Source: Veronia nyctiphanis (GTDB taxonomy: Bacteria > Pseudomonadota > Gammaproteobacteria > Enterobacterales > Vibrionaceae). Taken from it: a stretch of DNA of 64,000 bases. The notes beneath the pieces are model-generated. The model had not been told where the DNA came from, searched no databases, and saw only the letters and a program-made list of their open reading frames with translations. A program made the position numbers and the translations under genes. This document shows, in pieces, positions 1 to 12,782 of this stretch (the first letter of the stretch is position 1; every line of letters begins with the position of its first letter). The stretch covers positions 1 to 64,000 of the forward strand of contig NZ_PEIB01000005.1 in NCBI RefSeq assembly GCF_004116385.1. Reading direction: 5' to 3'.

Positions 1-50
1 CGGACACTAGCACCTGAAGCTAGCGCGTCTACCAATTCCGCCACCGTCGC
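1..50 (-). tRNA. tRNA-Leu (CAG), cut by the window edge
   Basis: The reverse complement begins with a 7-base acceptor strand at base 50, then a D-arm and an anticodon arm whose loop carries CAG. The variable arm and 3' half lie outside the window. It follows tRNA-Met on the same strand, as in the metT-leuW order of enterobacteria, so the two are probably cut from one transcript. Confidence 0.9.
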
Positions 51-86
51 ATCGTGTTCTTTTATAAGAACGGCACTAAAAGTAAA

Positions 87-163
87 TGGTGGCTACGACG
101 GGATTCGAACCTGTGACCCCATCATTATGAGTGATGTGCTCTAACCAACTGAGCTACGTAGCC
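87..163 (-). tRNA. tRNA-Met (CAT), elongator type
   Basis: Complete 77-nt cloverleaf with encoded CCA (87-89). The acceptor stem starts GGCTACG, the anticodon loop is CAT, and the T-loop TTCGAATCC is intact. By memory it is essentially identical to the E. coli elongator tRNA-Met (metT). It is the first gene after the promoter at 204-232. Confidence 0.95.
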
Positions 164-203
164 ATCGCTTTCAAAACGGGTCCTCCCCGTAAGTGCGGGG
201 CGC

Positions 204-232
204 ATTATGCGAATATGTCTAAGAGCCGTCAA
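204..232 (-). promoter_or_regulatory. tRNA operon promoter with GC-rich discriminator
   Basis: Reading the minus strand, a -35 TTGACG (232-227) and a -10 CATAAT (209-204) are 17 bp apart. The -10 is followed directly by GCGCCCCGC. A GC-rich discriminator is the known mark of stable-RNA promoters under stringent control. It sits about 40 bp upstream of tRNA-Met. Confidence 0.65.
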
Positions 233-360
233 CCTTTTTTCTGTGGTTTTTTTATCTTGGTGATTTTGTCGCCGCCTTTTTGTTCAAGGTGATGAGTTTT
301 AATACGAATTGCGTCCTGTGTCACGGATAAAAGACGTTTTAGGCGGGGGAATTAGGAATG

Positions 361-386
361 AAAAAGCCAGCAGAGTGCTGGCTTTT
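361..386 (-). terminator. Terminator downstream of ychF (could act both ways)
   Basis: Hairpin with arms GCCAGCA/TGCTGGC flanked by A and T runs, 33 bp past the ychF stop. Confidence 0.8.
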
Positions 387-418
387 TGAACTCATCTGAT
401 TGGAGTCGTAATCAGCGG

Positions 419-1510
419 TTATACGTTGAAGCGGAAATGGATAACATCGCCATCTTTCACGATGTATTCTTTACCTTCAAGACGCCATTTACCTGCTTCT
501 TTTGCACCCGACTCACCGTTGTTTTCGATGTAATCGTCATAGCCAACGATTTCAGCGCGAATAAAGCCTTTTTCGAAGTCGGTGTGAATTTTACCTGCTG
601 CCTGTGGCGCCGTTGAGCCAACAGGAATGGTCCACGCACGTACTTCTTTTACACCCGCAGTGAAGTAAGTTTGTAGTGTCAGAAGCTCATAGCCTGAACG
701 AATAACACGGTTCAGACCCGGCTCATCAAGGCCCATTTCTTCAAGGAAAACTTCTGCTTCATCAGCATCAAGTTCAGCAATCTCGCCTTCGATTTCTGCA
801 CAAACGGCAACCACGGTTGCACCTTCTTCAGCGGCAATTTCACGTACTTTGTCGAGGTATGGGTTATTTTCAAAGCCATCATCGTTGACGTTAGCAATGT
901 ACATGGTTGGTTTCATGGTCAGGAAGTTCAGGTAACCAACCGCCGCGCGCTCTTCTTTCGTCAGTTCAACAGAGCGGAGCATCTCGCCTTCTTCAAGCAC
1001 TGGCAGTAGCTTTTCGAGCACACTGATCTCGAATTTTGCATCGCGATCGCCGCCCTTGGCTTTTTTCGCTTGACGCTGAATAGCTCGCTCACACGCTTCC
1101 AAGTCAGCCAATGCCAGTTCAGTGTTGATCACATCAATATCTTCAGCTGGGTCAACTTTACCCGCAACGTGTACGATGTTCTCGTTCTCAAAACAACGAA
1201 CAACGTGACCTATCGCATCGGTTTCACGGATATTTGCCAGGAACTTGTTACCCAGCCCTTCACCTTTAGACGCACCAGCAACAAGACCGGCGATGTCAAC
1301 AAATTCCATGGTTGTCGGAATGATGCGCTGCGGATTAACGATCGCAGACAGAGCGTCGAGACGTAAATCAGGAACTGGAACAACGCCTGTGTTTGGTTCA
1401 ATGGTACAGAACGGGAAGTTAGCCGCTTCGATACCAGCTTTCGTCAGTGCATTGAAAAGCGTTGATTTACCGACGTTTGGCAGACCAACAATACCGCATT
1501 TAAAACCCAT
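419..1510 (-). CDS. ychF: Redox-regulated ATPase YchF (Obg/OLA1 family)
   Basis: 363 residues, the usual full length. The P-loop GLPNVGKST lies at residues 9-17 and the DxxG motif DIAG at 72-75, followed by the YchF-typical GEGLGNKF. The fourth nucleotide-binding motif is NVND-like rather than NKxD, which in this family goes with ATP preference. The C-terminal 80 residues form the TGS domain. YchF binds ribosomes and is linked to stress and antioxidant control. It lies 36 bp downstream of pth, a pairing conserved across gammaproteobacteria, and ends at a terminator. Confidence 0.96.
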   Translation of the reverse strand: MGFKCGIVGLPNVGKSTLFNALTKAGIEAANFPFCTIEPNTGVVPVPDLRLDALSAIVNPQRIIPTTMEFVDIAGLVAGASKGEGLGNKFLANIRETDAIGHVVRCFENENIVHVAGKVDPAEDIDVINTELALADLEACERAIQRQAKKAKGGDRDAKFEISVLEKLLPVLEEGEMLRSVELTKEERAAVGYLNFLTMKPTMYIANVNDDGFENNPYLDKVREIAAEEGATVVAVCAEIEGEIAELDADEAEVFLEEMGLDEPGLNRVIRSGYELLTLQTYFTAGVKEVRAWTIPVGSTAPQAAGKIHTDFEKGFIRAEIVGYDDYIENNGESGAKEAGKWRLEGKEYIVKDGDVIHFRFNV

Positions 1511-1546
1511 GAGATGGTAACCTTTTCGTTAAAAAATACTGAGCGC

Positions 1547-2137
1547 TTACTGCGCTTTGAACGTGTGCAGGCGGTTTTGCGCCTTGGCCAGATCGTCCTT
1601 AAGCAGGATATCAATACAGCGGACGGCTTCATCGGCCGCCTGTTCAATCATAGCCTGCTCACGGGCGGGTGCTTTCGTGAGCACAAAGCCTGCCACTTTG
1701 TCTTTGTGACCCGGGTGACCAATACCCAGTCGCAGGCGATAAAAATCTTTGTTGTTGCCCAGTTTGCTGATGATATCGCGCAAACCGTTGTGGCCACCGT
1801 GGCCGCCACCTTTTTTGAATTTGGCCACACCGGGTGGCAAATCCAACTCGTCGTGGGCCACCATAATTTCTTCCGGTTTGATTTGGAAGAATTTTGCCAA
1901 CGCGGCTACCGACTTGCCAGAGAGGTTCATAAAGGTCGTAGGAACCAGCAAGCGCAGATCCTGTCCTGCATGTGTGATTCTGGCAGTCAGGCCAAAGTAC
2001 TTTTTGTCCTCTTTCAGCGTCACGTTATGAATACGCGCCAGCTCTTCAACGACCCATGCTCCGGCATTATGGCGGGTTTTAGCATACTCTGGCCCGGGGT
2101 TAGCCAGACCGACTAAAAGACGAATTTGATCACTCAC
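1547..2137 (-). CDS. pth: Peptidyl-tRNA hydrolase
   Basis: Releases peptides from peptidyl-tRNAs that drop off ribosomes; essential and cytosolic. The N-terminus LLVGLANPG...TRHNAG holds the substrate-binding Asn and the catalytic His, and FMNLSGKSV and the GGGHGGHNG loop are present. An open frame continues upstream to base 2221, but homology starts at the GTG at 2137 ([11 protein letters not shown]), giving 196 residues against 194 in E. coli, so I use that start. It lies between prs and ychF, with the prs terminator upstream. Confidence 0.95.
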   Translation of the reverse strand: MSDQIRLLVGLANPGPEYAKTRHNAGAWVVEELARIHNVTLKEDKKYFGLTARITHAGQDLRLLVPTTFMNLSGKSVAALAKFFQIKPEEIMVAHDELDLPPGVAKFKKGGGHGGHNGLRDIISKLGNNKDFYRLRLGIGHPGHKDKVAGFVLTKAPAREQAMIEQAADEAVRCIDILLKDDLAKAQNRLHTFKAQ

Positions 2138-2300
2138 GGCGAGATTCTCATTGTTATGGTGAAACGTGTTTGTGCGTCTGTATCCGGCTTCTTCCTGAAG
2201 GGGAGGAGACAAAAAGCGCATTATCCTAACACTAAGTGAACGGATCGCTCAAACTTCACGGATATCTGTTGCAGGTATTGTACAGAGATGAAAAATAAAA

Positions 2301-2325
2301 ACGCCCCGCAAAGCGAGGCGTTTAT
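2301..2325 (-). terminator. Terminator of prs
   Basis: On the minus strand an ACGCCTCGC/GCGGGGCGT hairpin is followed by a T-rich tract. It begins about 20 bp past the prs stop. Confidence 0.85.
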
Positions 2326-2341
2326 CTCTGAAAACGAAGAA

Positions 2342-3330
<989 letters not shown>

Positions 3331-4191
3331 TCAATCAGCATAGTCGCTAAGGGCTGATAACAGTGGTGAACGGTTGACACCCTGAGCAACAAAGCCACTG
3401 AGCCAGTCGGGCAAATTTTTGTGGACTTCGCGGGCTTCCTGTTCGCTGTCAAATTCAGCAAAAACACAGGCACCAGTTCCGGTCAGTCTCGACGGCGCGT
3501 ATTCTAGCAGCCACTTGAGAGCCTTATCAACCTCTGGAAATAACTCTCTGACTATCTTTTCGCAATCGTTTTCGTGTTTTGTTGATAATAGTTCAGTTAA
3601 TGAACGATAGGGGGTGTTTCTGGGTAAATCGGAATGCCCAAAAACCGCCGCAGTGGGAATACTAATTGCTGGTTTTGTGACCAGGAACCATTTCTCTGGC
3701 GCATCGGCAGGCTGAAGCTTTTCGCCGACCCCTTCCGCGAAGGCCGCTCTGCCTCTGACGAAGACCGGGACATCAGCACCTAGCGCTAAGCCCATGTTTG
3801 CTAATGTATCTTCGTCAATATTTGTCTGCCAGAGGTAATTTAACGCCACTAATGTAGTTGCGGCATTGGACGAGCCACCACCGAGTCCACCGCCCATCGG
3901 CAATACTTTTTCAACATGAATATGGGCGCCCAGTGAGGAATTGGCATGTGTTTTCAAAGCACTGGCTGCGCGATAAATCAGATTATCTTCACAAGGGATC
4001 CCCTCAATGTCAGGCGATAGGGTAATTGTGCCTGATTCGTTGGGCGTGATGGTCAGCGTGTCGCCGTAATCAACAAATTGAAACAAAGTTTGTAGGTCAT
4101 GGTAGCCGTTTTCTCGGCGGCCGGTGATATAGAGGAAAAGGTTCAGTTTGGCCGGCGAAGGCCAGACTGTTGATGGTGCATTCATTCTCAA
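3331..4191 (-). CDS. ispE: 4-diphosphocytidyl-2-C-methyl-D-erythritol kinase
   Basis: The ATP-dependent kinase of the MEP isoprenoid pathway. 286 residues with the GHMP signature [14 protein letters not shown] at 98-111, Lys15 in the N-terminal SPAKLNLFL motif, and the catalytic Asp in LGADVPVFV. Its ATG overlaps the lolB stop by 4 bases (ATGA), indicating translational coupling in a lolB-ispE-prs unit, the order also found in E. coli. The next ATG, two codons on, is a possible alternative start. Confidence 0.95.
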   Translation of the reverse strand: MRMNAPSTVWPSPAKLNLFLYITGRRENGYHDLQTLFQFVDYGDTLTITPNESGTITLSPDIEGIPCEDNLIYRAASALKTHANSSLGAHIHVEKVLPMGGGLGGGSSNAATTLVALNYLWQTNIDEDTLANMGLALGADVPVFVRGRAAFAEGVGEKLQPADAPEKWFLVTKPAISIPTAAVFGHSDLPRNTPYRSLTELLSTKHENDCEKIVRELFPEVDKALKWLLEYAPSRLTGTGACVFAEFDSEQEAREVHKNLPDWLSGFVAQGVNRSPLLSALSDYAD

Positions 4192-4781
4192 AGAACCCAG
4201 TCTTTTATTTGGATTTTCACGCGCTGCTTACCGTTGTTCATATTGATACGCGCTGGCAGGGCGACTGTGTTTTCCATCGTGTACATCAGGTAGCTTAGTG
4301 ACCAGTTAGCAGATGAGTCACTGCTGGTAATACTGCCTACACGTGCTTTGTCATCAAGTTCATAGTCTTCCATTTTGCCCGGAAGCCCCTTTAACCAGCC
4401 CGGTAGATTGCTTACTGGAAGGTCTATTCCAGTGAGTTCTTTCATCAGTGATTCCGCATCGGTACCTTGGTATATGTTCCCATCTTTATCGGTCACCTCG
4501 GTGACATCGTTAGCAGATTTGAGTGTCATCAGTGTGCCAGCAAGATCTTTGTACAAACGTAATTTCACGTTCTCGCCGTTTTGCTCCCAGATGAATTTTG
4601 CCGAAATACGTTGGTTAAGGCTGATGAAACCCACGACGCCCCGTGCTTCGAATTCAGTCAGTGCTTTGAGCTTTTGTTGTTGAGTTTCCCAACTGATATC
4701 GGGTGTTTTCGGTACCGATGAACATGCGGACAGAAAAAATAGAATGAAACAGGTTATCAATGCCGATTGCTGGCGGGACAT
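4188..4781 (-). CDS. lolB: Outer-membrane lipoprotein receptor LolB
   Basis: Accepts lipoproteins from LolA and inserts them in the outer membrane. The start at 4781 is set by a strong AAGGAG 8 bases upstream and gives 197 residues; the frame is open further upstream but without homology. The signal peptide ends in lipobox LSAC, so LolB is itself a lipoprotein. The family motif [11 protein letters not shown] is near the C-terminus. Divergent from hemA, as in most gammaproteobacteria. Confidence 0.93.
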   Translation of the reverse strand: MSRQQSALITCFILFFLSACSSVPKTPDISWETQQQKLKALTEFEARGVVGFISLNQRISAKFIWEQNGENVKLRLYKDLAGTLMTLKSANDVTEVTDKDGNIYQGTDAESLMKELTGIDLPVSNLPGWLKGLPGKMEDYELDDKARVGSITSSDSSANWSLSYLMYTMENTVALPARINMNNGKQRVKIQIKDWVL

Positions 4782-5035
4782 TGTGAAACTCCTTTTACTC
4801 GAGACGGCGCTAGTATGTCTCTGAATGGGAAAAATATGCAAAGTACAGACGGTTTTTTTTTCGATTTGTCTAATATCTCGACGCGAAAACGAAAGAAATG
4901 AACCGAAAACCATAAAACCTTAACATTTATTGCAGTTAGCGAGATTCCCATATCAATGTTATCTTTAATTCGACGGGCCCTTAAAGTAAAATCCACGGCT
5001 CGGATTTCATCTGGTGCTGTCGGTAACACTACTTA
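4782..5035. promoter_or_regulatory. Divergent lolB/hemA promoter region
   Basis: 254 bp between divergent starts must hold promoters in both directions. lolB has a clear AAGGAG, while hemA has no recognisable Shine-Dalgarno before its ATG. I could not pick a confident -35/-10 pair. Confidence 0.5.
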
Positions 5036-6295
5036 ATGAGCTTGTTAGTTCTTGGAATAAACCACAAGACCGCTTCGGTCGATTTGCGTGAGAAAGTTGC
5101 TTTTTCACCTGAACAGCTACGAGACGCTCTCCGCCAGCTCAAAGAGCAACCTGATGTGCGGAGCGGCGTGATTTTGTCCACCTGCAACCGCACCGAAATT
5201 TATTGTGAACTGAATAATACCGGGCAAGACGCTGTCGTTAACTGGTTATCTCAATTTCATCATCTCGATATTGATTCTCTGCTCCCATACCTTTATGCCC
5301 ATCATGGACAAGCTGCCGTTGAGCATTTGATGCGTGTTGCATCAGGCCTTGATTCTCTGGTGTTGGGTGAACCACAAATTCTAGGGCAGGTGAAAAACTC
5401 GTATGCTGATGCTGCCGATGAGGCCATTATTTCTGGTGCATTAGACAAGATGTTTCAGAAGTCCTTCACCGTTGCAAAGCGGGTGAGGACAGAGACAGAC
5501 ATCGGGGGAAATGCTGTGTCCGTTGCCTTTGCCGCATGTACCTTGGCGCGTCAGATATTTGAGTCCCTCAGTGATACCACGGTACTTTTGGTTGGTGCAG
5601 GTGAAACCATAGAGTTGGTTGCTAAGCATCTCGTTGAGCATGAATGCAAAAAACTGATTGTGGCCAACCGTACTCACGAACGCGCACGAGACCTTGCCGA
5701 CAACTTTGGCGCTGAGATCATCTCACTTGAATCGATTCCAGAAAATATGCATCGGGCCGATATCGTGATAAGTTCCACTGCTGCCCCTTTGCCACTTATT
5801 GGCAAAGGGATGGTCGAGAAAGCGATAAAAGCGAGACGGCACCAACCCATGTTATTGATAGATATTGCCGTACCGCGAGATATAGAAGAAGAGGTGGGCG
5901 AGCTTAACGATGCATACCTCTACACGGTAGATGATTTACAATCTATTGTTGAACGCAATATAGAACAACGTAAACTGGCTGCGATTAAAGCGGAAGCTAT
6001 CGTCGGCCAAGAAAGTGACAGCTTTATGTCTTGGGCCAGAGGTCTGGAGTCTGTTGAGACAATCAAACAGTACCGCGCACACTCTGAAATGGTCAAAGCT
6101 GACATACTCAACAAAAGCCTTCATGCGCTGGCGAATGGTGCGGATGCCGAGAAGGTATTGACCGAGCTAAGCAACAGACTAACCAACAAACTCATACATG
6201 CACCGACGCAGGCGCTGCAAGCTGCAGCAAGCAAGGGCGACACCGCGACACTCGCGATTTTACGCCGTAGCCTTGGCCTCGATGTCGACAAGTAA
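5036..6295 (+). CDS. hemA: Glutamyl-tRNA reductase
   Basis: First step of C5 haem synthesis, reducing glutamyl-tRNA to glutamate-1-semialdehyde with NADPH. 419 residues. The catalytic Cys is Cys50 in STCNRTEIY, the NADPH-binding site is [14 protein letters not shown], and the C-terminal helical dimerisation domain is complete. The N-terminus [13 protein letters not shown] matches the family start, so the ATG is kept despite the lack of a Shine-Dalgarno. Followed 20 bp later by prfA. Confidence 0.97.
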   Translation: MSLLVLGINHKTASVDLREKVAFSPEQLRDALRQLKEQPDVRSGVILSTCNRTEIYCELNNTGQDAVVNWLSQFHHLDIDSLLPYLYAHHGQAAVEHLMRVASGLDSLVLGEPQILGQVKNSYADAADEAIISGALDKMFQKSFTVAKRVRTETDIGGNAVSVAFAACTLARQIFESLSDTTVLLVGAGETIELVAKHLVEHECKKLIVANRTHERARDLADNFGAEIISLESIPENMHRADIVISSTAAPLPLIGKGMVEKAIKARRHQPMLLIDIAVPRDIEEEVGELNDAYLYTVDDLQSIVERNIEQRKLAAIKAEAIVGQESDSFMSWARGLESVETIKQYRAHSEMVKADILNKSLHALANGADAEKVLTELSNRLTNKLIHAPTQALQAAASKGDTATLAILRRSLGLDVDK

Positions 6296-6315
6296 AGCCT
6301 GAATATCCAAATATT

Positions 6316-7404
6316 ATGAAATCATCAATTGTTACAAAGCTAGAAACGCTGGCAGAGCGTTACGAAGAAGTTCAGCATTTGTTGGGCGATCCTGAAGTTA
6401 TTGGCGATCAGGATAAATTCCGCGCATTGTCAAAAGAATACAGTCAGCTTGAAGAAGTGACCAAGTGCTTCGAGTCATATCGTCAAGCGGAAGAAGATCT
6501 TCAGGCTGCTGAGGAAATGGCCAACGAAGATGATCCTGAAATGCGTGAGATGGCGCAGGAAGAAATCAAAGAAGCCAAAGCAGAAATTCTTCGCTTGAGC
6601 GACGAACTTCAGTTGCTTCTGCTGCCAAAAGATCCCAATGATGAGCGAAACAGCTTTTTGGAGATCCGCGCTGGCGCAGGTGGCGACGAAGCGGCGATTT
6701 TTGCTGGCGACTTATTCCGTATGTACAGCCGCTATGCTGAATCGCGAGGCTGGCGTGTTGAAGTGATCAATGCTAACCATGGTGAGCATGGTGGTTACAA
6801 AGAAATGATTGCCAAAGTCAGTGGCGACGGTGCGTACGGCGTAATGAAGTTTGAATCTGGTGGTCACCGCGTTCAACGTGTTCCTGCTACCGAATCTCAG
6901 GGCCGTGTTCATACATCAGCATGTACGGTTGCGATATTGCCTGAGATCCCAGAGGCTGAGATCCCGGAAATCAACCCAGGCGATCTGAAAATTGATACTT
7001 TCCGTGCGTCGGGCGCAGGTGGTCAGCACGTTAACACCACTGACTCAGCGATTCGTATTACTCACCTTCCAACGGGTACGGTTGTTGAGTGTCAGGACGA
7101 ACGTTCTCAACACAAAAACAAAGCTAAAGCGATGTCTGTATTGGCAGCGCGCTTAATCAAAGCCGAAGAGGAGAAGCGAGCAGCGGAAGAAGCCAGCACC
7201 CGTCGTAACCTTTTAGGTTCCGGTGACCGTTCTGACCGTATTCGTACCTATAACTACCCGCAAGGCAGGGTATCTGATCACCGCATTAACCTGACGCTTT
7301 ATCGTCTTGATGAGGTGATGCAGGGTGATTTAAACAGCTTGATTGACCCGATTGTTCAGGAGTTTCAGGCGGACCAGCTTGCGGCACTGGCTGATCAAAA
7401 CTAA
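6316..7404 (+). CDS. prfA: Peptide chain release factor 1
   Basis: Recognises UAA and UAG and triggers peptide release. 362 residues. The PAT-containing recognition region ([14 protein letters not shown]) identifies RF1 rather than RF2, and GAGGQHVN holds the catalytic GGQ. No frameshift site is seen or expected. The stop overlaps the prmC start (TAATG), coupling it to the enzyme that methylates its GGQ glutamine. Confidence 0.97.
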   Translation: MKSSIVTKLETLAERYEEVQHLLGDPEVIGDQDKFRALSKEYSQLEEVTKCFESYRQAEEDLQAAEEMANEDDPEMREMAQEEIKEAKAEILRLSDELQLLLLPKDPNDERNSFLEIRAGAGGDEAAIFAGDLFRMYSRYAESRGWRVEVINANHGEHGGYKEMIAKVSGDGAYGVMKFESGGHRVQRVPATESQGRVHTSACTVAILPEIPEAEIPEINPGDLKIDTFRASGAGGQHVNTTDSAIRITHLPTGTVVECQDERSQHKNKAKAMSVLAARLIKAEEEKRAAEEASTRRNLLGSGDRSDRIRTYNYPQGRVSDHRINLTLYRLDEVMQGDLNSLIDPIVQEFQADQLAALADQN

Positions 7405-8264
7405 TGTCATTAACTGTCGAGGCAGCTTTGAAAGAGGCTGCCGAACAACTTGCGTTGTCCCAAAGTCCCTCTGCCAAAATTGATGCTGCTGTTTTGCTGT
7501 GTCATGCACTTGATAAACCCAACAGTTTTCTTTTCACTTGGCCTGACAAAACCCTCAGTAAAAGCGAGTTAGCGTTATTTCAAACCCTCATTGAGCGCCG
7601 CTGTCAAGGAGAGCCTGTTGCTTACATTACGGGAACCCGCGAGTTTTGGTCTCTTTCCCTTGAGGTGGAGCCAAGTACGCTGATTCCTCGCCCTGATACA
7701 GAGCGCCTTGTTGAACTGGCATTAGATAAAATTACGGCAGAGACACGACGTGTGCTCGACCTTGGAACGGGGACTGGTGCAATTGCACTGGCGATAGCCA
7801 CTGAATGCAGCCAACTCGCTGTGACAGGTGTTGACCTCAAACCAGAAGCGGTGGCATTAGCTGCGCGGAACAGAGAGCGGCTTGGGCTCAAAAATGTCGA
7901 GTTCCGCCAAAGTAGCTGGTTTGATTCGTTCGGGATTTCGATCTCTGAAGCATTTGATGTTATCGTTAGCAATCCTCCTTACATAGATCCGGATGATCCT
8001 CACCTTGCGCAGGGCGACGTGAGATTCGAACCGTCATCGGCGTTAACGGCCGACGATCATGGTCTCGCCGATATCAAAGTGATTTGCCAGCAAAGTCCAT
8101 CTTATTTGGCTTCTGGTGGGTGGTTGTTGATTGAGCATGGCTACGATCAGCGTACTGCGGTTCAGCAGATATTCTCTGACGCTGGATTTACTGAGGTGGA
8201 AACAATAAAAGATTATGCAGGCCAGGATAGGGTCACTCAAGGCCGATTCTGCCGTAAGCAATAA
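7404..8264 (+). CDS. prmC: Release factor glutamine N5-methyltransferase
   Basis: Methylates the GGQ glutamine of RF1 and RF2 using SAM. 286 residues, with a class I methyltransferase fold: SAM motif LDLGTGTGAIALAIA and catalytic NPPY in VSNPPYIDPDD. It overlaps prfA by one base, so the enzyme and one of its substrates are co-translated. Confidence 0.96.
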   Translation: MSLTVEAALKEAAEQLALSQSPSAKIDAAVLLCHALDKPNSFLFTWPDKTLSKSELALFQTLIERRCQGEPVAYITGTREFWSLSLEVEPSTLIPRPDTERLVELALDKITAETRRVLDLGTGTGAIALAIATECSQLAVTGVDLKPEAVALAARNRERLGLKNVEFRQSSWFDSFGISISEAFDVIVSNPPYIDPDDPHLAQGDVRFEPSSALTADDHGLADIKVICQQSPSYLASGGWLLIEHGYDQRTAVQQIFSDAGFTEVETIKDYAGQDRVTQGRFCRKQ

Positions 8265-8279
8265 CTGGAGCTATGGACA

Positions 8280-8659
8280 ATGTATTCTGCGCTGAAACAC
8301 ATTCATCTGTTGGCGATAGCCTCAGTGTGACGTTTTTTATCGTCCGATTTTCGTTGCAACTGGCAGAAAGCCAGATCATGCAGAAAAAGTGGGTGAAAAT
8401 ATCTCCCCACATTATCGATACCGTTTTATTAGGAACAGGTATCGCATTAATTGTGATCACTGGCTTTATGCCGTTTACCGAGAGCGGACAGTGGCTGACA
8501 GAGAAGATTACGTGTGTACTCGCTTACATCGCATTGGGAGTTGTCGCAATGCGTGCGAATGCGGGTAAATTATTTCGATTTTTTGCTTTTGCTGGTGCAC
8601 TAGGTTGGGTGTATGCCGCCGCGACGCTTGCGATAAGTAAATCGTCATATTTGCTGTGA
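8280..8659 (+). CDS. SirB2-family membrane protein, frameshifted in this sequence
   Basis: Small four-helix inner-membrane protein of the SirB2/YchQ family, function unknown. A good Shine-Dalgarno (TGGAG) points to the ATG at 8280, which reads MYSALKHIHLLAIA and then hits a stop. The rest, LSVTFFIVRF...KISPHIIDT, is in the next frame. One missing C at 8320-8321 (GCCCTC read as GCCTC) joins them as LLAIALSVTFF, the usual family N-terminus, giving about 126 residues. It sits between prmC and sirB1 as in E. coli and Vibrio. Confidence 0.85.
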
Positions 8660-8664
8660 TAAAT

Positions 8665-10342
<1,678 letters not shown>

Positions 10343-10365
10343 TCTGCTTTGGTATCCAAATAAAC

Positions 10366-10392
10366 GAAAAGCCGGCAATAGCCGGCTTTTTT
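10366..10392. terminator. Bidirectional terminator between kdsA and the chemoreceptor gene
   Basis: GCCGGC-AATA-GCCGGC flanked by AAAA and TTTTTT. It serves kdsA on the plus strand and the convergent chemoreceptor gene on the minus strand. Confidence 0.85.
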
Positions 10393-10457
10393 GATCTCGA
10401 TACGATATCGACGATATGTAAAACGAGTCCTTGCACGGCAAAGACTCGGAGGTCGCG

Positions 10458-12332
10458 TTACAGGCCGAAGCGTGAGATTTCTTTATTCAGCTGACCAGAG
10501 AGGTTCGAAAGCTCTGTCGCCTGTGTAGCAGCAGTTGAAGCTTCTTCCGCCAATTGGTCTGATGCATCTTTGATCCCCTGCGTGTTGCGTGTAATTTCAG
10601 AGGTCACCAGAGATTGCTCTTCAGCAGCAGAGGCAATTTGGGTCGCCATATCGCTGATGGATGAAACCGCACTGGTAATCTGTGACAGGCTTGCTGTCGC
10701 GGAATTGGCATCATCAACACTGGTGTTAGCCAAGTGTTTGCTGTCATTCATGATGTTCACGGCTGAACCTGTTGTATTCTGCAGCGTTTCAATCATTGAC
10801 TGAATTTCGCGGGTAGAGTCGTGAGTGCGTTGGCTGAGAACACGAACTTCGTCTGCAACCACGGCAAAGCCACGGCCCTGCTCACCTGCACGCGCAGCTT
10901 CAATTGCTGCGTTTAGTGCCAGCAGGTTAGTTTGCTCTGCGATGTCTTGAATTGTCGCCAGAATTGAGCTGATGCTCTGTGCATGCTGATTTAGCTCAGT
11001 GATCACGCTAGTGGCCATTTCGACTTCTTGTGACAGGTTGTTGATAGAGTTCTGGCTCTGGCTCACCTGACCTGCGCCAGACTCTGAGCAGCTCACCGCT
11101 TCGTTAGAAAGGTGCGCAGTGGTTTCAGCATTACCTGCAATTTCTTGTGTTGCCGCTGACATCTGGTTGATTGCTGTGGCAACCATATTGATTTCATCTT
11201 GCTGCAAACGAATGCGTTCGCTGCTTGAACGTGTGAAGTCGGCAGACGATTTTGCTTGCTCGGCAAGTGAATCACTCACGTGCTTGACTGCACTCAGTGT
11301 GGTGAAGATATTTTCGACAAATACGTTGAAGTTCCGTGCTAAGTCGCCGATTTCGTCATTACTGTGCGGCTCAAGACGCTGTGTCAGGTCAGCGTCACCA
11401 CTGGCAATTTCTTTCATTGCTTCTGATACACGTTGCAAATCCTGAAGCAGGAAGTTCACTACCCATGCAGCAGCAATGATGATCACGACAGCAACGACAA
11501 TACCGATCAGCGCAAGGTCAAGCAGCAAATCATTGTAGGCCGAGAGCTCTGTTTTCTGATCGAGCTCAATACCAATGATCCAATCAGAATTTGGGAAAGC
11601 AGCAAAATAATATAGTTTCTCTTGTCCGTTAAGAGGCAGATTGAGCAGCTCGCCCGAGCTCATGGCATCGGCGACATTGTTAGCATTCAGCTCACGGTTG
11701 TATTGAGAGATTGATTTGCCAGTCAGGCTGCTGTTTGGATGCGCGAGCAGTTGGAATTTTGCATCAAGCAGCATTGCAAAGGCATTTTGCCCTACATTAA
11801 TTGTGCTGATGTTCTCTAGCAGTTTGTCCAATGGCAGGTCGCCACCGACAACACCTTCGACTTTGCCATTTTTCATGACCGGGTTAGCAACGGTCACCAT
11901 TAATTTACCCGTTAACGCGTCCACATACTTATCGGTCACGATAGGGTGTTTGACTTTGCTGGCTTCTTGGTACCAAGGGCGAGAGCGCGGATCAATAGGA
12001 GGTTGTTCGCCATTGGCCAGATAAATCGTGCCGTCTGCCTGACCGAAAAAGGTCATTGAGAAGTCACCAGACAGCTGCATTTGCTTCAATGCTTTGATGA
12101 CATCTTGTTGTGGAGAGGTTTTCGCGAACCCTTCAACTGTACCGATTTTCGAGCGGAAGAAGTTATCAATATTCTCACTGGTCAGCGATGTCACCATGCC
12201 GATACGCTCAGAAATACTATTCAAAGTGTGAGAGTGAAGTTGAGAAGCGGCAAGCGTGGATAGTACTGCCGCCATGAGAAGCACTGCAATCAGGCAGGCT
12301 GCGATCAGCTTTTTTTTCAGAGAAATAGTCAT
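10458..12332 (-). CDS. Methyl-accepting chemotaxis protein with periplasmic Cache domain
   Basis: About 624 residues from the ATG at 12332 (MTISLKKKL); an in-frame TTG-ATG seven codons upstream is less likely. TM1 lies near residues 8-30, then a dCache periplasmic domain ([24 protein letters not shown]), TM2 ([18 protein letters not shown]), HAMP, and the signalling hairpin tip [33 protein letters not shown]. dCache receptors often sense amino acids or organic acids; the ligand here is unknown. No che genes are nearby, so it presumably feeds a distant chemotaxis system. Confidence 0.93.
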   Translation of the reverse strand: MTISLKKKLIAACLIAVLLMAAVLSTLAASQLHSHTLNSISERIGMVTSLTSENIDNFFRSKIGTVEGFAKTSPQQDVIKALKQMQLSGDFSMTFFGQADGTIYLANGEQPPIDPRSRPWYQEASKVKHPIVTDKYVDALTGKLMVTVANPVMKNGKVEGVVGGDLPLDKLLENISTINVGQNAFAMLLDAKFQLLAHPNSSLTGKSISQYNRELNANNVADAMSSGELLNLPLNGQEKLYYFAAFPNSDWIIGIELDQKTELSAYNDLLLDLALIGIVVAVVIIIAAAWVVNFLLQDLQRVSEAMKEIASGDADLTQRLEPHSNDEIGDLARNFNVFVENIFTTLSAVKHVSDSLAEQAKSSADFTRSSSERIRLQQDEINMVATAINQMSAATQEIAGNAETTAHLSNEAVSCSESGAGQVSQSQNSINNLSQEVEMATSVITELNQHAQSISSILATIQDIAEQTNLLALNAAIEAARAGEQGRGFAVVADEVRVLSQRTHDSTREIQSMIETLQNTTGSAVNIMNDSKHLANTSVDDANSATASLSQITSAVSSISDMATQIASAAEEQSLVTSEITRNTQGIKDASDQLAEEASTAATQATELSNLSGQLNKEISRFGL

Positions 12333-12782
12333 TGTAGTTTTTCCATACATCAAACGAAGGCGGCCGAGCTTGGGAAACGGAGCCAGGGAGTTATTGGAAT
12401 TATTGTTTGTCGGCCATCAGTCCTGCCGTGGCGCTGGTTAATGTATCGTCAGTCTTTGAAGATTCTTTAAAGATTATTTTTATGTGCATCATAACTCTTA
12501 TTTTTCATTGCAGTATTTTTCAGAAATAGGTTGATATTCTTCAAATAACAGGTGCTTATGATGTGTATTTATACTAGGTTGTCAATTTTATTACGTGATG
12601 CTTCACAAGCAACTTTGTAACAAAATGATTCATGTTGTCACGTGTCTTGAAAATTTATCTCATTATGACAAGCACTTAGTGACTCAAAATGAACATATAG
12701 ACGTTTAGACGTCTATATGTTGACGCTTATCGCCAAAGTGATTAACCTGTGCCCCACATCATGAAAAATTGCAAGAATCACA
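12333..12782. other. Intergenic region between the chemoreceptor and NhaC-family genes
   Basis: 450 bp between divergent genes, AT-rich, holding promoters for both. Its one clear element is the MetJ-like palindrome at 12691-12722. No convincing small ORF was found. Confidence 0.6.
12691..12722. promoter_or_regulatory. MetJ-type operator (tandem met boxes in a 30-nt palindrome)
   Basis: Two adjacent 8-mers, AGACGTTT (12699-12706) and AGACGTCT (12707-12714), match the MetJ consensus AGACGTCT at 7/8 and 8/8. The flanking 8-mers in register match 4/8 each. The whole block 12692-12721 is a perfect inverted repeat, 13-bp arms with a TTAG centre. MetJ binds such arrays cooperatively with SAM as co-repressor. 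The array ends 60 bp before the transporter start, suiting repression by methionine. Confidence 0.7.

Noticed and set aside
1514-2116. 200-codon plus-strand ORF
   Set aside because: Lies wholly antisense to pth with no recognisable protein; a shadow frame.
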